Source: Ascaris suum
Lineage: Eukaryota; Nematoda; Chromadorea; Rhabditida; Ascarididae
Assembly: GCA_013433145.1 (NCBI GenBank)
Contig: CM024168.1
Location: 9,804,184 to 9,868,183, forward strand
Direction of reading: 5' to 3'
Length of the DNA: 64,000 nt
Positions 52,101-64,000 of the stretch are shown one piece after another. The notes under the pieces were generated by a model. The model was not told the DNA's origin and did no database searches. It saw nothing but the letters and a program-made list of their open reading frames with translations. The position numbers and the translations under genes were made by a program. Each line of letters starts with the position of its first letter. The first letter of the stretch is position 1.

Positions 52101-55100
52101 CTATCTCGAACTTTTAGGCTCTGGAATGGTTGCAGCTTCGAGTAAGAGTCAGCTATAAGGTGGCTAATTCTGCGAAGAATGCCTCAGTGCCAAATATAAT
52201 GCAACAGCGTCTTCCCCACTAACTGATCACAAATCTTCAATCTGTTGCTTGTCTTCGTCTACGATTCATATCTCCCTGACGTTCTTGCCCTTCATCCATA
52301 GGCAGATGTCCTAGGTTGAGATTGAACCTGAAGGGAGGTTGCTGTTATACATCCTGCAACTGAAACCCTTCTTTTAGGAGAGGACTATGCCCATCCGTAC
52401 AAGGGATTCAACGAACCTTCTTTCTTTTCCCCTGCGTTATTGGCTCTCACCGAAGTGTTAATTTTTTACACGTTCATCGTATTTTGATAGCACAACTTTG
52501 CAGTACATCGATAATGCTTATCGAAGATCAACATTTGGCCAGTTGCAATTCTAAAGTATTCCCCTAATCCTACGTGTTTGGCCCCTCACAAAATATTTCA
52601 TCCGCAGCAGCTCCCCAGCATTTCTGCTAGGTAACTTGGTACAGTCAGGTATTTATTCCTTTCAGGTATCGAATCCATCTGCACGTTCCCCGCATATATT
52701 CCATGTGGTCTTCGTACTGGTAGCGAACGCACCCGCGTATCTCGTGACGTCTTTTCAGACTCTTAGGTAATGGTCGACTTTTACTTCCTGCCTCATTGTC
52801 TTGCAGCTTACTGATACTAACGCTCGTAGCAAAAAATTAAAAATTTGCACTGAGCTGTGTAGTGCTTGCATGATTTGCTGTGTCAGTGATTAATGCAGCT
52901 GCAAGCTGCACCGTAGTCGTTTTTGCACAAAGCTGAAGGATGAGTGGTTCGTGAATACGTATGCCTGGTCTAAGATGTGTTTTTGGTTTATTTGGGTGAA
53001 CGTGCTAAATTAAGCCGGAAGGTGGCCCTGGCGATCGATGAGGAGCAGTCACGCTGTGGTTATCTAGCCGACCAGATGACGACGATGTTGAACGAGCACG
53101 ATAAAAATGAATCATTACCTAACGGTTTGCCTTTTTATGCATTCAGTTGGGCAGCAAAAAAATATTGTCCAGCTGAACGTCTTTATGCAGTTTTCCTAAC
53201 TTTTATGAAAACAATCAATCCTCCATCGCGTGTTTCATTCTGTCTACTTCTTTTATGAAGAGTAATATTCGGCATCAACGATTTATTGCCTTAATGAGGA
53301 AGAAAACACAATAAACACAGGTAATTATCAGTCATGGGCAGCATTATTTGAGAGGTGTTCAGCGGAGAGAAGCCCCATGAATTGCTCTAAGCTTGGGGTA
53401 AGTTTTTGGAATTACCAAGGTGTCGGGAAGGCGAGGAAGAAAGATCAGCCTTCGTCTTTCCCACCCTTCTTCTTCCTTCCTTCCTCCTTCCCTTCATCCC
53501 TCTCTCTCTTGGGCGATGGTTTCAGCGTACTTTTCTCTCTCCAGAGTGATGTTGCTGTTAGTATATTAGAAAGGGAAATTTGAATTTAAGCTGATGATAG
53601 CGTTCCATATCGCGAGATTCTGGATCAGAGCTCATTGGCTCAGGCGCTTCGTGATGTATTCGACGATGTGAGTGATTATGGGATGGTGCATGTATTCATC
53701 AACGACTGTGTCGAGATTGGATTCTGCATCGAGACACGCGCACACATTCACGCCGGACTCACTCCTAAGTCGCGGTATGTGCTTTGCAGTGGGTAATTCC
53801 TTCCGTTGATATCCTCATTCTTGCTCTCTGAGGTATTAGCAGCAGAAGTTTGATGGTTCAGGGTTATTTTTTGCTTATGAATGATACTCATATTGCCGAA
53901 TATGTGCTTGAAATTCTGAGTGAATATAACGTTTAACAAGTGGTTTCGTAGGCAGGATTTGTGAGTTGGAGAGGCTCTGACGGGGCTGCCACAAAGGCTG
54001 AAATCCGTTTAGTAGTGACTGAAACTGTCCTCGCAAAATTCTTTATTTTGCGCGGTATAAATCTGCTGCATTTTGTGGCATATCTTGTGTTTATCGTCTG
54101 AGTTTTTTCTACCTGTCGTGTTTTCGTTTAGAAAATTCCGCACTCTATATACAAACAAGCAATACGAAGTTCTCTTGAGTGAGGGCAGAAGCAGTAATGG
54201 TAGTTCTGCTGTTGGTCGCCGACATATAGAAGTTATTACATCGGAGATGAAAGTGCTCGTGTTTTGCATGGCAAGCACATGCAGAAAGCGTGATGTCTGC
54301 TCTCATGTTGCACTTTTTGTAGAGCGAGAGGTAAGTTTGGTTTGCGATAGAAAACAGGTTAGTTTTGGCGAGTTCGTAAGAGGCCACAGGGACCTGTATT
54401 CTCTAGCCTATGTTTATCTGCTCATTGAGAGGCCCCTAGGTCAGTTCATCTCTGCGAATATTTCCTGTTATTTTTACCTTGCGTATTTATCCAAGAGATT
54501 GCTGTGCGTAATCCTGAGTCCTTTAGTTGATCACAAATGGGAGCGACGGGAATGAACATGTGGGAAGGGCTCTTAGAACAGCCACAGAGCTGCATATGAA
54601 CAAATCAGTTTTCACTCAGTAATGAGTTCGTTGCTTGCAGGACTGAAGTGGAGGCGATAGTGCGTAGGATTCGACCGTATCATGGTATTCTTTTGCTGGA
54701 GGAGTCCATCCCCAGTCCCGATTCGAATCCTTCCGTACGCCTTCTCCTGAAACATTGTGAGCCAGATAGAAGGTGTGTTGTTGCGGGTTTGCTTTGATAT
54801 ATAATTTCGAACCGTTGTGGAACTTTTTGCTTCGAATGAAGTTCATGTTGACCTTTCTGCAGCTCTTCCTCGATGATCGTTTTCAATGAGATGACAGTTC
54901 GCTTCTTGATTTATTCACTCAACATTTCTGAAATATTCACGACTCGTTGAAATGAAAAGAAACCAATCAAGACTTCTGAAACATTTCGTTTCGAAGGGTC
55001 GGCTTAATTGCGCTTGAAGATTGACTGGAGCTGTGCGGGACCGAACTCCGTCATCATTTATGTTTTCTAAGGGGGTTGGTTTTCGGATCTGACACCTGCA

Positions 55101-58100
55101 ACTACCTAAAAGTCGAGTTTTTGATATACCACGTTAAAAGGAATTAAAGTATTGCTGAGCTTATTTGTGTAATGCCGTCAATGCTTCATTCAGTTGAATT
55201 CTTAAAGTGAATGCCGTATTTCTTTGAATAAGGATGCAGGGGGGGGGGTTTATACTTTTTCAAGTTCCGAAAGGAGAACCTTGCGTCGAAAGTACTGCGG
55301 TTGATTTGATGGATTTCCTTTCAGCATAATCGGTGTCAGCAACGCGTCAGGTCTACCTGTGGTACAGGTATTGCTGGTTGTACGCCATCTTCTGCTATGG
55401 GCGCGAGCGGTCATCATCTACCCGCTGTGCAGCAGTAACGTCTATACGTCGGCCACTCACCCTAAACCACTCACGAGGTAGCATTGTACCATTACTTGCT
55501 TCTCTGACCATCCATTGAAAATCTATCAGCTAGTATGAAGAGGGGAGAGGGCTTTTAGTAGGGAAGCCCTGTTGGAGAGCAGTTTTTGAGAGCGAGAACT
55601 CGATAAAAAGATGTGGAGAAAAAGATCAAGAACCTCTAGATGGGAACGATTAGTTCGAGATAGGAGCGCCGACGAAAAGGTCGGAGAATTGCTGTCGACA
55701 GAAACTTCGCATGATTGTTAAGTCTCTACCTGTACGGGTGTGCGCGCACATGCATTTGTTTGTTTAGTTACTTGCCCATTTGTTTATACATTTATGTAGT
55801 TACGTATGTAGATGTGGTTTAATTTAAATATATCACGTATATATGTATTGTTATATAGACATATACAATTAGATAGATGTATTATGCATATAAATATTAA
55901 GGTTATGCCATGTTTGGCGGCTCAGATGACGATTACTTTCAGCACTTTTGCAGCACCTAAAGTCGCGTAATCCTTAATTCCTCCGTCATGCAAAACGAAA
56001 CTGCCTAGAGCCGGCATTAGAAACTGCCCTCAGTAATAATAAAGTTATTCAGTCTCGAAAAGGACTACTTTTCGAAAATACTTCACTACAATTTCACTTC
56101 TGTTCGAACTGAGTGCTGTTTTTCGAGCGTGACTTCAGATTAGTGGAAGTTTAGGCCTAACTGCAGTAATTAGAAACCGAGCTTGACTTTACCACGGAAA
56201 GACTTCATAAAGGCGTCTCATATTGATTTTGAACGTTACAAGTGAGCTTTCTATGACGTTTCGTTAGTCACTTTTTTCCGATCGACCGGTCATGTAGAAA
56301 TTTTGAGCATTTGACGCTGTCCGGAAATCCGTCTAAATTCGAGGAAGGGGGTCCTTAATGGATAAGCACATCAGCAAATATCTGGAGAGTGGAGCGTTCT
56401 TTCGACATTTCATTGTTTTCTAAATTTGATGCTTGAAAACTTGCTGCAGTTTACCATTTTTCTTAAGCTCGCATACATAACGTCATCAAGTTTCGGCAAT
56501 ATTGGTCGAACCTACTTGCTTCTATCGTGAGAAATTTCTGCTTCTGGGTGCGGTGTTGATTATGAGGTTATATAAATTGCTCAGGCCCAGACTTCGTTCT
56601 GCGTTCATCTTCATGGGTCAGCTGAATGCTCTCTGTTTCAGTTTGGCTGAGCAGTTCGCCGAATTGTTCGACAACGCCGAGCTGGCAGCAGTGTTAGCCG
56701 AATTTTCACCTCCGTGCACGCTGGCCGAATTCACTAACGCATCGTTGCATTCCGTTGAAGAGCAGGTAATGATGTTTGCTCTCGCCTCATTCCACGAAAT
56801 ATGTAGTTTAATGACAAACTATCTGATCACTACCCACAGATGTCTATTCGATCCATTTTTGTTTTGATCACAGCAGTTGCTTCTTTGCATAAACTGGATT
56901 CCTTATGAATTACTCATTCGAATATGTTTGACAATGTCCACAATTTTTTGATGAATGGGGAAATTGACTGCATCGTATTTGACGATCATAATTTAAGAAG
57001 TGTGTTGGACATAAAGATTCACTCTACATAAATTCATTTCACTTATTTGTTTGCGAAGTTTTCGATATTTCACCGCTTGCAATAACTTGTTAGCTTTCCT
57101 TCATCAAGTCCACCGTGCCAGTACCATTTTGCTGCTGGAAAGGGTACCCGCTGTTTCACTACTGAATAACAGTATTTGTGAAATGATATGAAGTGATGGA
57201 TGTTTTCAATGACAGTGCTGCTTTTAATATGCGTAATTGCGGATGCAGTTGTGTTGACTATGGACGCTGTGTAAGTGTCGAACGGTCACCATGTGCCACA
57301 ACGGATGAACTGTGACTCTGGCTGAGATGGCTCATAGAGCCGAAACGTTATCTTATTATTTACACGTCGACTGTGTTCGATGGAGATTATGGTTGTATTT
57401 CCCACTATAGATGCTGAGCTAGAGGTGTCTATTCCCTTACGGGACGATTCGCAGTTTCCACTCATTCAGCACTTTCCAAGGATGAGGTGCAACTTCGTAT
57501 AGAGATGCTGTTTGCTTGAATATTTGCTCTTTATAGTATAAGTTGGTCTTTCCAGAAAGAGCTTATATTCCAAAGTCCTTCGATGTGCTCGCAATGAACA
57601 CCTCCAATCTGAGACAGTTTCGTGCAGCATCATCGTTGTTCACTTGATTGATTACATATTGCGCACGTGGATGATGTTCAAATGCTTGCCTATCTAAGAA
57701 GTGAAATAGCAGTAAGAAAGCGGCAAAAACGCGAACTCATACTTTGCTCCTGAAAAGGAACTATCTTCTCTAGGAATGTGAAAAGAGCAAGTCCAAGACT
57801 TCTGTTCTAGAGAATAGGCAAACTTGCAGAAAGGGTTCTTGCGGATTCTAAATCCATCTTTCGTCATTCAGAGAAGTCAAGTCGGATGGCTGGCTGCTAT
57901 CCATAAACTTGTGGGCAAGTTTATTCCCAATGTTTCGTTTTTGTTCATTAGAAGGGATCTTTCCATATACTATCGATTCTCCTTCGGATGTCCTCAGTTT
58001 TGTGCGTTGCGAAATATGTGTGATTGGTGGTAAATTGAATACGGATGTCTAAGCGAGGAGTTTCCCATATACGAAATTTAAAAGTTTGCTCATCGCAGCC

Positions 58101-60462
58101 GCGGGTCTGCGTTAAATTAAATGTTGCTGCTTATGCAAAGCCGTTTGCAGCGAGTGCGGTTACGTATGGTGGCACGACTGCTGCGAGATGAGTTGATTAT
58201 GCAGCTGCATACGTTCCTGTATTTGCTGCCGCCGTTTTCGAACGATTCAACCGATATGTGAGTGCACTCTTCACTTGTTGCATTGACCGACACCGGAACT
58301 TTTCACCTTTCCGCGGTCTTTTTATACATAAGTTAATGAAAACACAAAGTGCATAAAAATAATAAAGGATATATATGAATGAATATGTAATGGGGACCCT
58401 GATCGATTACCTGAGACAGGCAAGAGGAAGGAGGTCAACGTCTTTCAGCATATGTACAAGCAAGGGCGCATTTGCGACAGTGGCAACGTTCTTCGAGTAA
58501 ACAATTCCATATGCGAGCAGTTGCAACTGTAGGAAGCGGATGGTTTTGCCGAGAGCGCATTGTACATCTGACTTATGCATTAATGAAGCGTATATTGATT
58601 ATGAATATTATATTGTTATCCTGGAATTAACGTTCATCTTAACGATGACCATAAATGTCACATTTTTAGTGCAGAAAAAGAGATGCATTGTTGATGCTTT
58701 TCGTGACAGAGAGTGTTTCTCCGTTGAGGCATCCCATCTCAGCTTTGATATACCGTACCTGATAGAAAAAGTGCTTCTTCCTGATGTTTCCATCTTGACT
58801 TCTTTTTTACAGGTCAGAATTGAAGTCAATAGCAGACGAAGGCATAAGGAACATGATAATGTCGGCTCGAATGACTAACGAAATTAAAGGCACTGTTGGC
58901 AAACTATGCAATTCGCTGTTGAGGAATTCAACGAGCGAGCAAGTAGAGAGCACCCTTGCCTTGTTTATCCGGTACTCTTTAACTGCATTATGATTACGGT
59001 TCACAACGTTTCAGAGAATTTGCTTATGCTCTTCCATGAACCAAAATGCCTACAAGTGTTTAATTTGTATTGCGCTTGCTGAAGTCTGCCTTAGCCTTTA
59101 TCACCTCGTTTACTGCAGTGAAAATGTTTAACGTAGAACCACTGACCCTAATTCGTCTAGCCGCTTTATTTCAAGATTGGGCTTTGTTTTCGCAACGTTG
59201 TGCTCCCTGCGGTCTTTGAGAGGATCTTTTAGCGTTAGCAGTGCAGACATGAGTTCCATCTAGCCAGGAAAACGTGTTCCACAAACAGTGTTATGTGATC
59301 CTCGGGAACATTTTGAAGCAGACAGTTTTGAAAGTTTGCTAGTGAGACGATTGAATCGTTCCTTATTACCCACTCTATCGAAGTCGCATTGCTCACATTA
59401 CTGTGGTGGTTGCTTCACATCCGCTCCGTTATGTTTTTCGTCTTGACTTTCTTTGCGCACTTCGTTGAGCGCACACCTATGCCTTCGTGCCTCTTCTTCC
59501 GTTTCATTTTCTGCCTCTCATATAACGCTTATGAAGATGTTTTATACGGGATGATGAATAAGTGAATAAATCAATGTCTCTACTAAGAAGCATAAGCAAG
59601 TTGTAGGCAGGTTTTTATAAGGATATAATCACAAATTTGGAGAGCGGAAGTTGGAGAAAGTGCACCTGGAAGAAAAACAATGTATTTTTCCACTTTTTGA
59701 GTTGGTGTTGTCGAGTCGAATGGCACTTAGTGAAAATATTGGCACACGGCCACTCAAAACTTTTCAACGAAAAGCTGTGAAGTGCCTTCGTGGATCAGAA
59801 GTGCTGGAGGATACACCGGCGTCCACGAGCATTATAGAAAAAAATTCTTTGAATGGAAGTGATCTGCTCTTCTTTCCCCCTCCCGCTGTCAGTGACTGGA
59901 ATATTCCGGTGGTTAGGAACTTTAAGCTGACTGAACAGTTTGTGCATTGAAATATTGCACTTTAATATTTGGGGTGATAGTTTTTGAAAGGGGTGACGAT
60001 TTTTATATTCGAATGTTGGGAAAAATTGCTCAAGTGAGATGTTGATTTTTAAAGAGGTCTAATGAAGCGGCGAAATGACCATTTGGAGCAGTGTCTAATT
60101 GAATCGTATGAAATAATCGGTACTTAACACAGATTTTGCAAGAGTTCGCACAGGTGAATTTTCCACGCAACTTTATGGCCGAAAAGGGACGTCTATTTTT
60201 GAATCAAAATCAGGCCATATTTTATCCACCGACACAGGGAAATAATTTTCCCCATTGATGTAATGATGTAAATACTTATTAACTGTTAGGGTTGTGTCAT
60301 TCGGCAATCATTTCCAGATTGCTGCCTTATCTGAATGGAGAACACCACATCGAGGATATAATGTACAGAATGAACCTCGAGAGGTCGGTGATCGTGCGTG
60401 TGCTCGACACGTTCGCATCTGTTTTGGCCACATTTTCGCGACCTGATTTCATCAGCGAATAG
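46756..60462 (+). CDS. NPRL3: NPRL3, GATOR1 complex subunit (nitrogen permease regulator-like 3)
   Basis: NPRL3 with NPRL2 and DEPDC5 forms GATOR1, the GAP for Rag GTPases that switches off mTORC1 when amino acids are scarce. Exons chaining in phase: 49176-49221, 50408-50440, 51130-51235, 51691-51985 (acceptor weak), 52975-53124, 53591-53774, 54641-54772, 55325-55477, 56642-56765, 58151-58257, 58813-58971, 60318-60462; 46756-46824 is a probable N-terminal exon. Family marks: ILAHLLSAKGMC with FEIKIDNFRFAGFP (longin-like domain), AIDEEQSRCGYL, LDQSSLAQALRDVFDDV and VFINDCVEIGFCI, IRRIRPYHGILLL-type strand, WARAVIIYPLC, SLAEQFAELF, then a winged-helix end with LLPYLNGEHHIEDIMYRMNLERS. From 49176 it codes about 543 residues. 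Exon 51691-51985 adds about 98 polar residues not present in the vertebrate protein. Confidence 0.93.
47466..47535 (+). repeat. tRNA-derived fragment (A and B boxes), possible SINE
   Basis: A-box-like TGGCAAAGCGG (about 47478) and B-box-like GGCTCGAGTTCC (about 47520) lie at tRNA-like spacing. The T-stem pairs poorly and no acceptor stem can be formed, so this is not a functional tRNA. Confidence 0.35.
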
Positions 60463-62976
60463 TTTTTTCCATAGTTTTTTCATTTCTACGAGGTGATTTT
60501 TTCATGGTGGAAGTGTACAATAAGCTTGAATAATTGCGGCGGAGGCGGAAAATCTGGAAATTTTTGCACCAAATCCTTCCATATGTCCTTCTTTCCCTCA
60601 GTTGAGTCAGCAGATCAAAAAACTTTAGTAGCTAGTCTACTAATCAGTTGTAGTAGGTGCATTCGGGCCTCTGAGAAGGGGAGAGGCAGTCGGAATTTGG
60701 TGCTTTTCGTGTTGAGGAGTGCAGAAGTGGAACAAATGAGTTTCATCTTGGGGGACAACCCGTGTACGTTGCCTTGTATACAGAGGTTTGCAATTATTAG
60801 AGCCTTTAGTTCAACATGTTGAGCAGTGAGAAATCAGTTAAATTTTTTGGCCGTATATGACTCTCTCAGCGTCTAAGAAAACATAACGGCTTCCCGGCAG
60901 TGCAGTAACCACAAAGGCGGCGTATTTAAGGTGATGCGAAAGTCGCCTTGTGCCTTGAGGTCCTTTAAATGGATGTCAGCGATGATCTCACTTACCGTTG
61001 GAAAGTAACGTTTAATATGTTTCATTGACTGTCACTGTCGTCCATTGCTTTAATCAGTGAAGATGAGCTCATTGCAGCACATTTGCAGTGCAGTTATGGA
61101 GCAGGAATGTGGAGCAGGAACCTTTTCGCTTTGAAGGAAGTCGCTTTCCACTTTGGGCTTTTTATGCAAATGTGGTCAGCAATAGGCCTAGTAATAGCGC
61201 TATAACGTGATTTAACTTATATTGGTCAAACTCAAACAAGGAAAAATTCGAATCGGGCTTTAAAATTTTATACCAATGAATTTTGAAGTCTTTTTCATTA
61301 CGGACTTAATCTGTAATTTCAGTAGCAAACGGTGATGAGTATTTATATCAGTTTATAATTTATAACTGCTTTCTTAACGCCGAAGGGAAAAATGAAAGAA
61401 AGAGAAGAACCATGGAAGTCTTTGAGGAAAACACTTACCATGTTATATAATATTCATCTCTACCTGTTCTTGCCTTTTCTGTGCATTTCATTGGGCTGTA
61501 TCATACTAGTAATGCACATGAAGGTGTGATCCGGCTACACTCCATCTCCCATGGACTATCATCAGGTGAATACTATCAATTGCACGATGTATCTCTATCT
61601 ATACCGACTGTGGAACAAGTTTTTCAATCTGGACTACCGCTTTTGCATCTCTGCCCTTCGCCCAAACATGTGCTGCTCCGTATTCAATTTTGCAGTAGAC
61701 TGAAGTGGGAGGAGTGAATTAGAGAAAGACCAAATTGTAGGGCACTAGAGGTTATTGGCAGATCAAATTTCGCGACAAGTGTGCGTTTGAAGTGAGCTTG
61801 AATTCGATTGTATTAGTCGATGGTTTTTTGAGGTATTGTGTAAGGTCGGTTCCTTGCCTGATGAATTTTCACTGTTTTTGTGAGGAGAGAATTAGGAACC
61901 CGAAGTGCGACAACCGTGGAGAACTTGAGCCTCGATGTCTCGCTGTTCTGACGGGGCACTGATCCGTTATGCTGCCGCTACGGGCTCCAGCTTTTTTTTC
62001 AATGCATTCTCCACTGCTCTTCCCACGTTTCACTTCTTTTTCCCTCCTTACACTAGTAACTTCACTAGTGTGATGCAAATCACGTCGCAAGTACAACTGC
62101 ATCTGATGCGCTGCATATAATCTGAATGAAACCTTGATGCTCTGAGTTTTTGGCTGAACAACTAGGAGGCTTTCGCTTCTTAAAAGTGCTGACCGTAGAG
62201 GGTGCAAGGGAGGGCGGAATGCGTTGGGCAGTAGTGCAGGCGATAAATGCTGTCTCGAAAAGCAAAAGACAGGGGTTCGAGCTGTTCATCGCATTCTTTG
62301 CTTCTACATCTTCCATGCCACTAATGATGCCGGGAATGCTGCTATGAGCCAAGGCATAAATGCAACTGCGGCAAAATGCCATCAGATCCAGTTTGAATTG
62401 TTTTACTCACTGTTCTGTTAATGCTTATGTACGTTTTCTTCCTCACCAAATTCTCACCGTTGATGTCTTACATGGAAATGCTTCAATAAAACGTTTAATG
62501 CATAACGAATACCGTTTTTCATGTTGTGCGTGTCGTTTTGCTCGTCTCTTATATTTAAAGTGCGTCCTCTCATTACTTATGCTATTCAACCGCTGCTCAT
62601 TTCCAAGGCAGAGCAGCGGTCTTTATTTCAGTGCTTGGATCGTTACCGTAAAACTGCATTTGGTCGTTTGATGCAGGAACATTGCAAAGATGTTCTTTTT
62701 TTTGCAGTCTTTTTTTTGCAGAAAGCAGGCGATGGGTGGAGGGAGAAGGGGGAGGAGGCGGAAAGTGAGGTCATTTGTGGAACCATTGCATGCAAGGAGT
62801 ATCATGAAGTGGTCAGCAGCACGCTTCAGTGTTATGAATGAGTAGTACAGCAGTGCGTTGCTACTGGCTTCTTTTTTTTGCATATAAATAGGACCGTTTT
62901 ATGGTCTACAAAACGATGCGTTTTCGTGGTAATAAGTAACTGTTGTTATTCGTAAAGGGTAAAGCAGTTTTCACTA
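60463..62976. other. interval between NPRL3 and UXT
   Basis: No recognised exon. It contains a tRNA-like patch at about 62217-62296 and several frames of 60-110 codons on both strands without family resemblance. Confidence 0.4.
62217..62296 (+). repeat. tRNA-like sequence with pairing ends
   Basis: GAATGCG at the left can pair with CGCATTC at the right, 80 nt apart, and a B-box-like GGGGTTCGAGCTG sits at the T-arm position (ACAG...CTGT stem). The would-be anticodon stem TGTCT/AGACA has an 11-nt loop, which a functional tRNA would not have. It is probably a tRNA fossil or SINE head. Confidence 0.25.
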
Positions 62977-64000
62977 ATGGATAAAAAACCGGAGGAATGT
63001 GAGAAATATCGTCGATTTGTGGATGAACGATTGGAGGTGGATTTAGCGAACGTTACAAAGCGAGTGAACATGATTATCGAAGAGATCAGAGAGTATGAAA
63101 CATTGCTGACGGCTGTGTCGAAAATAAAGGTTATTCTTATTGCTATCCTGATTTCATATTGTTTTGTTTGTTAGCTGTTTTAAACTGTTTATGAAGATGC
63201 ACCGTGGGCAAAATGTGCCAATGCTGTTGATGAGGGGATATCCATCCTCCTTCCCTTCTCATTTCTCCTGCCCAGGCCATTATTTTTGAAGGCTTTTAGC
63301 AGTTTGCGCAGTCTTAGATTGCGTTGTCTCTTCGTTATAGAAAGAGTCGTAATAATCGTGTTAAAAACACCTTGTTTCGTTTGATAATTTGAATTTATTG
63401 AGGCGTCGGGAGTGAAAGAAAATTTGGAGACACAAGTGAGTATTGGAAAGGACGTCTTTTGTGAAGCTGTTATGTAAGTTTTTTTCACTTTCGTGACCTC
63501 TGTATATTGTAAGGCGGAATGAGGCGATAGTTCAGCTGGTGCACAATTAAGGCAGAAGGCGTTGCTGTCTGCGGGCGTCTTCATTTGTTCATTCATCTTT
63601 ACTCGTTTCATTTGCTTCTTTATTTTTATAGCTTAGCAGATTGCATGTTTGTGAAATTTTATGCAAGATTCGATTCGATTTAGCATGAAGAGGGGAGGCA
63701 AAGTGAAGTAGGACTCTTGGGGCGAGTTCCTCTTCGAATCCTACTTTTTATCTCAGGTAGCCATCATCTTTCTCTTCAGAATGTCTTTATTTCTCCTTTC
63801 CAGAAATGGGTTCCCAGTGTGATTCACTATATGCACTACTTATAAGATGCAAAGAGCAAGGAACAGGTTGCCAGTTCTCGAATGCTTGTTGAAGTGTGTG
63901 TATGGTGAACAATTTCAGAGAACGCTGTGATCGGGTCATTGTGAAGTTATGCGACGATATTTTCGCTGAGTTGACACTCGAAAGGGCTGAGGTGATCCAC
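62977..64000 (+). CDS. UXT: UXT, prefoldin-like alpha subunit (partial, runs off the window)
   Basis: UXT is a prefoldin-alpha-type coiled-coil protein of the R2TP/prefoldin-like chaperone complex and of nuclear cofactor complexes. Exons 62977-63129, 63403-63473 and 63919 to beyond 64000 join in phase. Exon 1 starts at ATG 62977, with an in-frame stop at 62953, and gives the first coiled coil (KYRRFVDERLEVDLANVTKR ... ETLLTAV). Exon 2 gives ENLETQVSIGKDVFCEAV, matching the beta-hairpin with Q-V-D-L-G-x-x-F-F-V-D-x-V. Exon 3 gives VIVKLCDDIFAELTLERAEV, matching the G-F-F-L-E-L-T-L-x-E-A start of the second coiled coil. The small introns (273 and 445 bp) have clean GT-AG ends. The C-terminal half of the second helix is missing because the window ends. 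Confidence 0.9.

Noticed and set aside
54073..54555. 160-codon plus-strand frame
   Set aside because: Lies in an NPRL3 intron whose flanking exons join in phase; no recognisable domain.
63700..63760. Hairpin AAGTAGGA/TCCTACTT followed by a T run, like a pol III terminator
   Set aside because: Inside a UXT intron, with a long 25-nt loop and no promoter elements; probably chance.

Overview
This is a stretch of an animal nuclear genome. Nine conserved eukaryotic protein-coding genes can be reconstructed from spliced exons with GT-AG borders and matching phases. Introns run from about 0.1 to 3 kb, the DNA is moderately AT-rich, and there is no sign of bacterial organisation. The gene set, the spacing of about 6-7 kb per gene and the type of retroelement suggest an invertebrate. 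An early-branching (whipworm-like) nematode is my best guess, but the sequence does not prove it.

Layout, left to right: (1) 0.4-2.2 kb, the last three exons of mTOR (end of the kinase domain, linker, FATC). (2) 3.8-9.35 kb, an AT-rich island: a 235-codon ORF resembling a retroelement ORF1, two diverged direct repeats, and a decayed Penelope-like element with the permuted order GIY-YIG endonuclease, CxC motif, reverse transcriptase, ending near a (TA)n microsatellite. (3) 10.3-10.8 kb, a foldback of two ~243-bp arms lying just upstream of CENP-X/MHF2 (10.9-12.4 kb). (4) 12.6-13.0 kb, a probable LINE remnant on the minus strand. (5) 15.5-19.9 kb, EMC3. (6) 19.9-25.8 kb, gene-poor, with a second (TA)n tract and a possible LINE endonuclease fragment. 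(7) 25.8-26.9 kb TMEM167A/Kish; 28.1-29.3 kb the RNase P/MRP subunit POP7; 31.5-38.2 kb adrenodoxin reductase FDXR, whose exon 4 lies between two ~200-bp direct repeats. (8) 38.2-43.2 kb, gene-poor. (9) 43.2-45.7 kb phosducin-like protein PDCL; ~46-60.5 kb the GATOR1 subunit NPRL3; 63.0 kb to the edge, the start of UXT.

All nine recognised genes are on the plus strand. Their products work in separate processes: nutrient signalling (mTOR and its upstream inhibitor NPRL3), ER membrane-protein insertion (EMC3), Golgi secretion (TMEM167A), RNase P/MRP RNA processing (POP7), mitochondrial electron transfer (FDXR), chaperonin-assisted folding (PDCL, UXT) and kinetochore/DNA repair (CENP-X). The finding of mTOR and NPRL3 about 45 kb apart on one strand is notable but may be chance. 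No rRNA, CRISPR array or convincing functional tRNA was seen. Family assignments are by eye from translated exons; no database was searched.
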